Source: G963662905 sp963676415
GTDB lineage: Bacteria; Bacteroidota; Bacteroidia; Bacteroidales; WRLA01
Reading direction: 5' to 3'
Assembly: GCA_963676415.1 (NCBI GenBank)
Contig: OY781097.1
Span: forward strand, 3,100,001-3,164,000
DNA length: 64,000 nucleotides
Shown here piece by piece: positions 52,812 to 61,532 of this stretch (position 1 is its first letter; each line of letters opens with the position of its first letter). The notes beneath the pieces are model-generated. The model saw nothing but the letters and a program-made list of their open reading frames with translations, made no database searches and had not been told where the DNA came from. The position numbers and the translations under genes were made by a program.

Positions 52812-55202
52812 TTAACGGGTTACGATCAACTTTTGAAGAAATGTTTCTGTACTATTGCGTGCCTCAATGAAATAAATTCCTGTTTGAAGTTGAGGGTTTC
52901 TGATTTCTGGATTGTCTGCATTTTTATGAAAAACTAATTTCCCCATTACATTATAAATATTGATTTCAGAAGTTTTGAACTGTGGGGCAAGCTTCAGTTC
53001 CATTCCATTTGAAGGGTTGGGGAAAATAACGGGACATTTTGAATTTTCTTCGATATCCTCGATTTCAACCGTTATTGTTAAAAACCGGAGTATCCGTTCC
53101 ATGAGTTCGTTTCTGTTCTCTTCACTTGCAATAGCTTCATATGCGAAAGGCAGAAAAACCAATTGAAAAGGATCAGTAAACATAATTCCGGCACATATTT
53201 CAGAATCTTCGTATTCAAAAACAGTCGTTGCGCCATCGATGGGCTCTATTACACTTGGCGAATCCTGATTGTTGCTGCCACTGCCTCCGGTAAGGCTGAT
53301 ATGTAAATCATCTCCTATTTCGTTGCCTTCCGTCCCATCCGCTTTCAAAATCCCTTCATAGGAATCTGAAATATGATTGCTGTGCAGGTAATGATGAAAG
53401 AAATCGCTTTCGCCTATTGCATCGCCTACATTTTGACTGCTCAGAAAAAGGCGGCCTCTTTTGTCGAGATAATTACTGATCAGATTTTGTTTAGCTTCTG
53501 ACAATAGTTGGTTTTCTTCTGTATTGTCCATTCCTGTAAACCAAATTACAGCCTCAAAATTTTCTAAAAAGCCAACATCCGGGAAATTGAGCCTATTGAT
53601 ATTATAAGGACGAGCACGATATCCGGCATTTTCAACAGAGCTTTCGTAATACGATATTGCATCGGCTTTGTCACTCATCCAATTACTTTCGTCATTAATT
53701 ACCAACACATCGGCATTCCCAAAATAGATATCAAAGGATAGTGAGTCTAATAAGATATTATTTTCATATAAGCGGATGGAAAAATTTTGATTGAACCCTT
53801 CTGTTATTTCTTTCGTTTGCAAAAGGAAATTTGCCGGTTCGGCAGATACTTCACATGAAGGGAATCCGTTTATGGTGTCATGATATTTGTTTATGGTTAT
53901 CAGGCTGTTAGTGTTAATTAGTTCTGTTCTGATATCATTCAGGTTTTCTAAGGTATTGTTTCTGAAATTGATCTTTAGTTTAATGGTTTCATTGCTTCCC
54001 AGGATGAGGTCACCATCATCTTCAATAGTGATATGCTCTATGGTGATGCACTTATGTTCGCGAGCAAATGCATACATTTTCCCGACCAGCCCCCAGGGGT
54101 CACCGGCGCCATTGCACAGCATGCTCACGCCCCATTTTTCATCATTACTATGGTAAACATGTGTTTTCATGTTTTGGTTATATCCGCCCGAATGCCCCCA
54201 AAGATTGTAAACCGAATTATAAGCAAAAACCAAACCCTGAAAGGATGAGGCTTGCGGATAGTGCAGGCTTTGCATCAGATCCAATGTGGAAGATTCTATG
54301 ATAACATTATCCATGTACCGCCCATTATTGAGCAGCATTTCCTGAAATTTACGAATTTCAATCCGTGGGGAATGCATAAAACCTGCGGGAAACATCGGGC
54401 AGGATCGGAATCCTTTGGGTATATAATTATACCCATTGTGTATATATTCCTGTGCAAGAAGTTCCATATCCAGTTCCGCTAAATAAAAGGTGCTCCTGTT
54501 CATCTCCAGAGGGGCAAGGATGTGCTCATTAATGTATTCTGTATATTCCTCACCGGAAATTACTTCAATTAAATAACCCAGTAAAGTAATGGCAGTGTTG
54601 CTGTATTGCCATGTTGTTCCGGGTTTTTTATTTGAAAATGTTGTGTTGGCTCCATAGTAAGAGCCGTCTTCCGAAAAATAATTATAGCAAAATTCCTGAA
54701 GGCTTACTGGCGTATCGTGGTTAAAAACCATCAAATTATTGAATACGCTTCCATTGTCGATTATTCCGCTCACATGGCTCATGAGCATTCGGAATGTGAT
54801 TTTTGTATCCGGATAAGAGGGATGGACAAGAGAAAATGGTAAATAATCACCCACAGGATCGTCCAATGCAAAATAATCCTGTTCCCAAAGTTGCATTATC
54901 CCAATTCCAGTGAATAACTTTGTAGTGGAATACATAAGGTACATTACTGAATCAGATGCCTCCAGATTGCTTTCACGGTTTGCCAGGCCGGAATTCAGGT
55001 TCCAGATTTCTTTTCCGTTTTTTAGTATGCTCGCACTTACAGCACTGATGTTGTTTTGCTCCATCTCTGCCTCAACTTGTCCGCTCAAATACGACTGTGC
55101 CTGAAATACAGGATTTTTTGATAAAATTACGTTTTGAGATAAAAGAATATTTGAAATTAAGCATAAAAAACTGATAATGAATGATAAAGATAGATTTCTC
55201 AT
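52812..55202 (-). CDS. Secreted serine hydrolase (class C beta-lactamase-like) with T9SS sorting domain
   Basis: About 796 residues: signal peptide (MRNLSLSFIISFLCLISNI), a beta-lactamase/DD-peptidase-like domain with the nucleophile in STTK, YSN as second motif, and HSGG replacing KTG. A central beta region follows, then an alpha/beta domain resembling GATase-like modules of T9SS peptidases (LVINDES ... WFTGMDNTEE), and a C-terminal sorting domain (FPNPSNGMELKL ... KLIVTR). It could act on peptides or esters at the surface. ATG 55202 is chosen over 55262. It is convergent with the preceding cargo genes. Confidence 0.83.
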   Translation of the reverse strand: MRNLSLSFIISFLCLISNILLSQNVILSKNPVFQAQSYLSGQVEAEMEQNNISAVSASILKNGKEIWNLNSGLANRESNLEASDSVMYLMYSTTKLFTGIGIMQLWEQDYFALDDPVGDYLPFSLVHPSYPDTKITFRMLMSHVSGIIDNGSVFNNLMVFNHDTPVSLQEFCYNYFSEDGSYYGANTTFSNKKPGTTWQYSNTAITLLGYLIEVISGEEYTEYINEHILAPLEMNRSTFYLAELDMELLAQEYIHNGYNYIPKGFRSCPMFPAGFMHSPRIEIRKFQEMLLNNGRYMDNVIIESSTLDLMQSLHYPQASSFQGLVFAYNSVYNLWGHSGGYNQNMKTHVYHSNDEKWGVSMLCNGAGDPWGLVGKMYAFAREHKCITIEHITIEDDGDLILGSNETIKLKINFRNNTLENLNDIRTELINTNSLITINKYHDTINGFPSCEVSAEPANFLLQTKEITEGFNQNFSIRLYENNILLDSLSFDIYFGNADVLVINDESNWMSDKADAISYYESSVENAGYRARPYNINRLNFPDVGFLENFEAVIWFTGMDNTEENQLLSEAKQNLISNYLDKRGRLFLSSQNVGDAIGESDFFHHYLHSNHISDSYEGILKADGTEGNEIGDDLHISLTGGSGSNNQDSPSVIEPIDGATTVFEYEDSEICAGIMFTDPFQLVFLPFAYEAIASEENRNELMERILRFLTITVEIEDIEENSKCPVIFPNPSNGMELKLAPQFKTSEINIYNVMGKLVFHKNADNPEIRNPQLQTGIYFIEARNSTETFLQKLIVTR

Positions 55203-55405
55203 GTGTATAAGTATTAAGTTCGACGATGAATAAACAGCTAATTTGCCAGAATTTTTCTCCACTGAAAAACAATATCGACCAACAGCAAATCCTGATAGAT
55301 CAAAAACAGGCAGATTATCCTAAAATCCGTTGATCATAGTTTATTCATTTGTTTGAGGAAAATATGCTTTATTCAGGTGTGCTAAGAAATATAGCTAGGC
55401 AATTG

Positions 55406-55563
55406 ATATAAATCGGCTTCCTCTCGATAGTCAACAACTTCATATCCAGCTTCGCGGAAGTTTTTTGCAATAGTGGATGTTTCAGCAAAATTAAGCTTGC
55501 ATCCAAAGGTATGGAAAGCTACTTTTTTCATTCAGCGGCAAAGATACACTTTGCTTGTGAAAT
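55406..55563 (-). pseudogene. Diverged duplicate of the mtaB promoter and first 42 codons
   Basis: Reads MKKVAFHTFGCKLNFAETST and on to DYREEADLY as in mtaB, then diverges after codon 42 and stops within eight codons. It differs from the intact gene at 9 of 158 bases. Only three amino acids change (Asp to Glu, Gln to Glu, Ile to Val), so it looks like a piece of a different, functional mtaB allele rather than a decayed local copy. It brackets 46182-55202 together with the true mtaB end. Confidence 0.85.
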
Positions 55564-56120
55564 TGGGTGTTTGCAGTTAAAGCCTCGCTGCAAAATAGAA
55601 TACAGCTCCGTTTTCATAAGACTTGCTTTCAAATCTGAAGCCGTGTTTTGTGAAAATGTCATGCAGTTCCTGCGCTGAATAAAGAGTGCCCCGGATTTTG
55701 CTTTTTTCGGGTTTCCTTTCCGGAATGGGAACACTACAAAAGAATGTGGCATTTGCTTTTAAAACTTTTTTCAGGCCGTTTACAAATGAATCAATGCTAT
55801 CGAAAAAGTTGAGCGATAAATTACATATTGCAAAATCGAATGATTGTTCTTCAAAGGGTAGTTCATCCGCACTTGTATTAAAAAGCTCGAAATTTTTGAA
55901 GCCATTTTTCCTGAATCTCAATTTTGCCTTTTTCAATAATCCTTTGCTAATATCAATTCCAACGTATTGATTGTCATTGGGAAGGATTTCTGCCAGAATT
56001 CCGCTGCCTGTGCCAATCTCCAGAACTGATGCATTGTGAATGTGCTTCAATTCGCTTTTTAAAATCTCAAAATGTTTTTCAATGGAGCCCTTAAACAGTT
56101 TTGGGAAAATTGATTTTACC

Positions 56121-56224
56121 CTAACTACATGACAAAATTTCAAAGCACAACCGTATTGATTTTAAATCATTGATATTTAAGGCTTTGGCTAAGTAATCCA
56201 TCCCATATCTAAAAAAGCTTACGG
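56121..56224. other. Left end of the IS, merging with the transposase 3' end
   Basis: The inverted end begins CTAACTACATGACAAAATTT; the transposase stop codon TAG is formed by its first three bases read on the minus strand. The right end read inward is TTTACTACATGATAAAAATC, 15 of 20 positions equal. Confidence 0.55.
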
Positions 56225-57224
56225 ATTTATAGCCATGATTTTTTATTTTGATAGGTTTCAATTCGTTAAGGTACAACCCGAGTTTATAGCACCATGCATA
56301 GGATAGAATTACTAGGGCAAACAGCTTCTGGATACGCTCCCTATCCTTTAGGTGTGTGTCTTCAAGGTTATATCCGGTTTTTTTAAGTGCCCTAAATGCA
56401 GATTCAATTGCCCATCGTTCTTTGTAGAAAGCTATTGCTTGTTCTGACTGCGAAAAAGAAGCTATAATCATCAATTCGGGCTTTCCCGTTTTGTCTTTGA
56501 CCTTTGATGCCGACAGGTAACAATATTCTTCTTTGATTATCACAATTTTATGATAATGCATTACCTCATTGAGCTTTAACTGGCTAAAGAGCCAGCTTGC
56601 TTTAATGTCTTTGTTTTTTCCCGGAACACTAATCCGGGTATTGTTGCGTATGCGGATATAGTATTGGATATTATTGAGGTTCAACCATTTAAACCATCTT
56701 TGCCCTATAAATTCCCTGTCGGCTAAAAGGGACTCAATTTTAGATTCCCCAAATAGGTTAATGAAGTCCTGCATAATTTCGATGCGTTGTGCTGTGTTGG
56801 AATTGCCAGCTTTGGGCAGTACTTTGAAAATCAGTGGAAAGGCCAGCCTATTGTAATTTACGGCAAGTACCAGGATATTGATGTGCAAGCTGCCAAATTT
56901 CCAGTCAGTGCGATCCATTGACAACTGATAAGGAGGGTTAGTAGGTAGCAGTGAAATAATGACCCTGGCAATCAAGCTGTAATCCAAATTATAATTGGCC
57001 ATGAAGCGCTGTATCCTTCGCAGGGATGAATCAGTAGCAGCTTTACTGTCGAATACTTTTGCAAGCTTATTGAAGTTCACTGATGCGGCCTGGTTTAAGG
57101 CCAAAATGAATAGGCTGATGAAATTGACCCTTGCTTTATTGATTTTGTTTTCAAAAGCCTTTGATAAAATTTGGGATAAATTGCTAACTTTACTGTCAAA
57201 TCTGGCATTCATGTTCATATGCAT
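56121..57224 (-). CDS. IS4-family DDE transposase
   Basis: About 367 residues. The DDE catalytic set is visible: first Asp in SMDRTDW, second in LLADREFIGQRW, and the YREK signature in YKERWAIESAFRALKK, spaced as the family requires (Y-2-R-3-E-6-K). A DUF4372-like N-terminal helical region precedes. I chose the start at ATG 57224; ATGs at 57218 and 57212 are alternatives, and the longer frame from 57275 lacks an ATG. Apparently complete, so the element may still be active. Confidence 0.9.
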   Translation of the reverse strand: MHMNMNARFDSKVSNLSQILSKAFENKINKARVNFISLFILALNQAASVNFNKLAKVFDSKAATDSSLRRIQRFMANYNLDYSLIARVIISLLPTNPPYQLSMDRTDWKFGSLHINILVLAVNYNRLAFPLIFKVLPKAGNSNTAQRIEIMQDFINLFGESKIESLLADREFIGQRWFKWLNLNNIQYYIRIRNNTRISVPGKNKDIKASWLFSQLKLNEVMHYHKIVIIKEEYCYLSASKVKDKTGKPELMIIASFSQSEQAIAFYKERWAIESAFRALKKTGYNLEDTHLKDRERIQKLFALVILSYAWCYKLGLYLNELKPIKIKNHGYKSVSFFRYGMDYLAKALNINDLKSIRLCFEILSCS

Positions 57225-57592
57225 TATTTGTGGTGAATTTTTGCATACTATACTGAATGCCAGTATTTTAACCAAATTTTTTGGCCGAATCTTATCAATT
57301 AGTTATTAACATAATTTATTGAATTTTAGACAATTAAGATTTTTATCATGTAGTAAAGATTTTACCATAATCCTATCGTAAAGAAAAGAGAATAGATCGC
57401 CCAGCCAGGGCTTGTATTTTTTGATTTTTCCGTTCTCGTCTCTCAAATAATTTATGCCTTGCTTTTTAATGATTGAGTTCCTAGCGGTATTTGAATTGCA
57501 TTGTCGGGATTTCATTGCATAATGAGTTTTTATTTTTAAAGCCGGATATGCCCCAAAAGATTGTATTTTGACAATCCTTATGAAGAAAAAGC

Positions 57593-60127
57593 TTAGCGTA
57601 CAATAAACTTCTGAACCACACTGCTTCCGGAATCCCTAAAACGGATATAATAAACGCCTTTTTGGTAATTGCTCAGGTTTATAAGCAGTTTTTGCTCATT
57701 TGTTGATGCATCAAATCCAGTCTGTTCGATAATCCTTCCGGTATTGTCTATAATCTGAATGAAGACTTTTTTACTAGTCGGCACGCAGGAAATATTCAGC
57801 TCTTTGGTGGCAGGATTTGGATAAACATGAAAACTCTTGGTAAAAAATTCTTCTATACCCACCGGTTTTTGGACAATGATGCAGTCTGTCACTGTTAAAG
57901 TATCCGAACCGTATTCATTTGTAGCAATGAGCGTTACCGGATAAATGCCTTCATTATTGTAGGTAATTGAGGGGTGCAGATCTGTTGAAGTAGCAGGCGC
58001 TCCACCGGGAAATTTCCATTCGCGGCTTGTAGCATTTGCCGAAAGGTCAAGGAAATTGATGGAATTGCCTTCAATGATGTACGTGCCACAGGAATGTATA
58101 AAGCTGGCAACCGGAAAACCATTGGGATTGTGCACCCTGATGTATTTGCTTTCGTATTTTACGGCTTCCTCACCGGTTTCGTTTTTCACCCTGAGGCGCA
58201 CAGCGTAATTCCCTTCCTGCGTGTATTCGATATATGGGTTTTGCTCAGTGGCTGATGACGGCGTTCCTCCTTCAAATTCCCAATACCACTCAATGGCACC
58301 CCCAAGGGAAAGGTCGGTAAAATGAACTCCGGAACCTTGGAAAATAACAGTGCTGTCGGAAGTGAAATTAGCAATTAGGTCATTTGTGCCTGTGGGGATG
58401 GTAAAATCATCATCTGTAAAGGAAAAGTCCTGAATATATTTGTATTGCACATTAGAAGCCAGATCATTGGGGTTCATTTCTTCATAAACAATGGGCAAAA
58501 CATAGGCATCGCCATTAGTGATTACATAATTGCTCATTGTCGCGAAATACGCCCGCCACATTGCTTCCGAGCCATAAGAGGCATTCGTAGGCTTATCTTC
58601 TCCCAGCGCATTTGCCGAAAGCTTTTGTGCTGCAGGATCAAAAGCGCGCGTCCAAACATCAGGGTAAATATTGCCTTCTGAGCTGAGTTCAGGATCCGTA
58701 TCTAACCAGCTGAAAAACACTTTGGAACCCGGCCAGTCTGTGGCAGCACAAACGCGGTTATCTTCATAAACGCCGTCTTCACCGAAGTAGCCACGCATGG
58801 AAGCCGGTCTGCCCAGTTCCACTGCCTGCCATGTTTCTCCGCCATCGGGCGACCAGATATCAAAAATGGCATAATAAGGATTTTCGGCAACAATGGAATA
58901 ATCTTCTTCCCCCTGAACGCTGATGCCCACAGCAATATGCGGGTTTCCGTTGGCATCCACAACCAGGTCAAAATCAAAAGCCGTTGTGTATGGAATTTTA
59001 TCACGCTGTGGGGCTGTTCCTTCAAAAAGATTGTCAATTTCCTGGTCTGTCAGGTAATTCAGGATGCCCGAAATGCCATTGGGGCCGTCTAGTTGTATGT
59101 TTTTTGATGCGCTCCAGCTTTCGCCGGCATCTGTGCTTTTCCATACAATCGGGTAAAAACTCTTTTGGCCTTCTGCTGCGTTTTCGTTCATGCCATTATT
59201 GCCCAGCATCACGATATAGGCCGTCTCGCCATCAGGTGCAAAAGCGGTACGCACACATTCAGGTATTTGAGTAATATCGTGGTCTATAATGGGTGCATCA
59301 AGCAATGTGGCATTATAAAGAAAATCTCCTGCAATTTCGCTCCATACACCGCGGTTGATTATTAATTGATCCTGATAATTATGATTGGTTCCTTCCGGCC
59401 ATTTAGTATTGATGTCTGTAACAAGAATACAGTTTTGGCTGCGCGAATAATCCATGCCTGAGGGGAGATATTGGTAAATATTTCCACTACTTGACCGGAT
59501 GTTTCTTGTTGTGTCGGTAAGGGAGGGCGAACCAAATTTATGGGTTCCATATCCATATCCGCCCCAGCTTCCATTGCTTCCGTCGAGCAGTGGTGCGAAA
59601 AACGCCAGCCGGGCATTTTCGGGATCAGTATTTCCAGGTGGATTGGTAATTGCCGCCTGAGGGAAGCGGGCCGGTATTATGAACCAGGTACCGATACACT
59701 CAATCCTGAGAAATGTCTCCACCATTGTAGTCCAGCTCAGTCCACCGTCATAGGAAACATCATAGCCCAGATCACCACCGGCTCCGCCCGGATCGAGCAG
59801 TCCGCCCATGCGGTGCATATTGATCAGTACATTCAAATCCTGGTTATAGCTTAGCATGCTGCGTTGACCTCCGGCATATCCGTAGCTGTACGCATTTCCA
59901 GATGTACCGATGGGAATAACTGATGCGCCCTGAGGATCAAGGAGTTCCGGAGGTGTAAAAGCAGGCACAGCCGCCGCCGTTTTTTGCTTCCGTGCTTCAA
60001 CAAAGGGCATCGTTTTGTTTGCGGACTTCAGCGTTTTTAAGCCTTGCTTTATTTTCGGGACAGATGTTTGTGCAAAAATGAGAATGGAAGCACAAAGAAG
60101 AATTGCAGTTAAGACGGATTTTTTCAT
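57593..60127 (-). CDS. Secreted Asp-box and PKD-domain protein with T9SS sorting domain
   Basis: An 844-residue protein: signal peptide (cleavage near IFAQ), a large N-terminal beta-propeller-like domain with Asp-box elements (SYDGGLSWTT, STDAGESWSAS, SPDGGETWQAV), two PKD domains near residues 590-760 (WYWEFEGGTPSSATEQNPYI; SREWKFPGGAPATSTDLHPS), and a C-terminal sorting domain (VYPNPATKELNISC ... KFIVR). Sialidase-like folding is suggested, but no catalytic residues were identified. It lies downstream of the interrupted methyltransferase and is the fifth T9SS cargo gene here. Confidence 0.85.
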   Translation of the reverse strand: MKKSVLTAILLCASILIFAQTSVPKIKQGLKTLKSANKTMPFVEARKQKTAAAVPAFTPPELLDPQGASVIPIGTSGNAYSYGYAGGQRSMLSYNQDLNVLINMHRMGGLLDPGGAGGDLGYDVSYDGGLSWTTMVETFLRIECIGTWFIIPARFPQAAITNPPGNTDPENARLAFFAPLLDGSNGSWGGYGYGTHKFGSPSLTDTTRNIRSSSGNIYQYLPSGMDYSRSQNCILVTDINTKWPEGTNHNYQDQLIINRGVWSEIAGDFLYNATLLDAPIIDHDITQIPECVRTAFAPDGETAYIVMLGNNGMNENAAEGQKSFYPIVWKSTDAGESWSASKNIQLDGPNGISGILNYLTDQEIDNLFEGTAPQRDKIPYTTAFDFDLVVDANGNPHIAVGISVQGEEDYSIVAENPYYAIFDIWSPDGGETWQAVELGRPASMRGYFGEDGVYEDNRVCAATDWPGSKVFFSWLDTDPELSSEGNIYPDVWTRAFDPAAQKLSANALGEDKPTNASYGSEAMWRAYFATMSNYVITNGDAYVLPIVYEEMNPNDLASNVQYKYIQDFSFTDDDFTIPTGTNDLIANFTSDSTVIFQGSGVHFTDLSLGGAIEWYWEFEGGTPSSATEQNPYIEYTQEGNYAVRLRVKNETGEEAVKYESKYIRVHNPNGFPVASFIHSCGTYIIEGNSINFLDLSANATSREWKFPGGAPATSTDLHPSITYNNEGIYPVTLIATNEYGSDTLTVTDCIIVQKPVGIEEFFTKSFHVYPNPATKELNISCVPTSKKVFIQIIDNTGRIIEQTGFDASTNEQKLLINLSNYQKGVYYIRFRDSGSSVVQKFIVR

Positions 60128-60190
60128 TTTTATATTAGGCTATGATTGTTGGGGTCTATATCAGATACAAATCATTTATGTTACATTTTA

Positions 60191-60198
60191 CAAATATA
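60191..60198 (-). promoter_or_regulatory. -7 box of the PKD cargo gene
   Basis: CAAATATA reads TATATTTG on the minus strand, 64 bases upstream of ATG 60127, in the 256-base gap before the kinase gene. The rest of the gap shows no feature. Confidence 0.4.
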
Positions 60199-60383
60199 GG
60201 GGACTTAATTGGGAAAGTCAAGGGTTGATTTTTTTTAAACGATATTACTGTATTTCCAACAGCATATAATGTATTACCGAATTTAATTAACACCAATTTT
60301 ACCAAAGGAACGATAAATTTCAAATTTGTAGAGTGATTGTCTCATTGGCGGGAGTTGCTCCGTGTCCGGGCTATTGCCATAAA

Positions 60384-61532
60384 TTAAATTGGCAGCATGT
60401 ACTCCACAAAAGCTCCCTTATCATCATTATTGCCGTTTTTTATTCTGCCTCCATGAGCTTCAATAATTAGCCTGCTTAAATAAAGGCTTAAGCCTGGATT
60501 CTGATCGACATGCTCCTCATTTTCAAAAGGGAGGATATTGTCTATTTTGTAACCTTCTTTAAAGCCTGACCCCGTATCTTCAAAACGTAAGAAGGTGTAA
60601 TTTTTTTCCTTCCAGGCTTTTATGTTGATACTGCCATTAGCTTCAGAATACTTTATTGCATTATCAAAAATGGCAAGATTAACTTTAGCAAGGTGTTTTT
60701 CATCTGCTATCAGTTCTAAGTTTTTAGGGTAGCTTGCATTTACTGCTAAATTTTTTTCCTGAATTTTCATAATAAGCTCATCCTGTATTTCCTGTATGAA
60801 GGTTTCAGCTAAAACACTTTCTTTTTTTAGTTGCTGTTGACCTTTGGCAATAAAATTGGATATGTCTAATGCTGTATATGAAAAGCGTTCCAGCCTTTTG
60901 CTTGAAATATCAAGCATTTCCAGAAATTCTATAACGTCATCGTCGATCACAAAATCTTTGATCAATTCCAATCCGCCCATGATGCCGTTCAAAGGAGTTC
61001 TGATCTCGTGGCTGATTATATTAAGGAATGTCGTTTTAGCTTGATCCAGATTTTGTAGTTTTTTATTGGCTTCTATAAGCTGTAGGGTTCTTTCCTTCAC
61101 TTTATCTTCCAGAATGGTATTCATGTTTTTTAACTGATCTTTTGCCTTCTTGAGTTCCAGATGAGTTTTGACTCTTGCCAGAAGTTCTTCGCTTTCAAAT
61201 GGTTTGGTAATATAGTCCTGTCCACCTACATTAAAACCTTCTACAACAGATTCTGTCTCAACTTTGGCTGTAAGAAAAATGATGGGCGTATCATTGTATT
61301 TTTCATTAGCCCTGATGTGTTTGCAGACTTCGTAACCTGTCATTCCCGGCATCATAATATCGAGTAAAATAAGATCAAAATTAGTTTTCTCTGTCCACTT
61401 GATAGCAGAAGGGCCGTCGAGGGCAAATTCAAGTTGATATCCGTTTTCTTTTAGGGTGTTTCCCAAAACCTGTAAGTTTTTTGGGATATCATCAACGACC
61501 AAAATTTTCCTTCTATTATTTTTTGTTTCCAT
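60384..61532 (-). CDS. Response regulator-histidine kinase hybrid (REC-HisKA-HATPase)
   Basis: A 382-residue protein with an N-terminal receiver (acidic pair in VVDDIPKN, phospho-acceptor in LILLDIMMPGM, Lys in ITKPF), a coiled linker, a HisKA H-box (NIISHEIRTPLNG) and a HATPase domain with N-box (IFDNAIKYSE) and G1 box (EDTGSGF). It should autophosphorylate its His and be controlled by, or relay from, its receiver. No sensor or membrane segment is present. Its start overlaps the end of the upstream kinase by 17 bases, so the two form one signalling unit. Confidence 0.92.
   Translation of the reverse strand: METKNNRRKILVVDDIPKNLQVLGNTLKENGYQLEFALDGPSAIKWTEKTNFDLILLDIMMPGMTGYEVCKHIRANEKYNDTPIIFLTAKVETESVVEGFNVGGQDYITKPFESEELLARVKTHLELKKAKDQLKNMNTILEDKVKERTLQLIEANKKLQNLDQAKTTFLNIISHEIRTPLNGIMGGLELIKDFVIDDDVIEFLEMLDISSKRLERFSYTALDISNFIAKGQQQLKKESVLAETFIQEIQDELIMKIQEKNLAVNASYPKNLELIADEKHLAKVNLAIFDNAIKYSEANGSINIKAWKEKNYTFLRFEDTGSGFKEGYKIDNILPFENEEHVDQNPGLSLYLSRLIIEAHGGRIKNGNNDDKGAFVEYMLPI

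Larger units (their letters stand above)
56121..57357 (-). mobile_element. IS4-family insertion sequence
   Basis: 1237 bp carrying a single transposase gene. It has imperfect inverted ends sharing ACTACATGA and is flanked by the 9-bp direct repeat GATTTTACC (56112-56120 and 57358-57366). Removing the element and one repeat restores the methyltransferase frame. A 9-bp or longer duplication fits the IS4 family. Confidence 0.85.
55577..57515 (-). pseudogene. SAM-dependent methyltransferase gene interrupted by an insertion sequence
   Basis: The N-terminal part (57358-57515, starting MKSRQCNSNT) and the C-terminal part (55577-56120) join in frame across one copy of the GATTTTACC target site, giving about 230 residues: LYDRIMVKSIFPKLFKG, then the SAM motif VLEIGTGSG and a Rossmann core (YVGIDISK, FDFAICNLSLNF). 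As it stands the gene is split; the distal part could only be made from an IS-provided start at 56143. Substrate unknown. The reading frame is otherwise intact, so the insertion seems recent. Confidence 0.85.

Noticed and set aside
57306..57515. Small independent gene (69 residues)
   Set aside because: Its sequence joins in frame to the methyltransferase across the IS and target duplication; the last codons read into the IS end.
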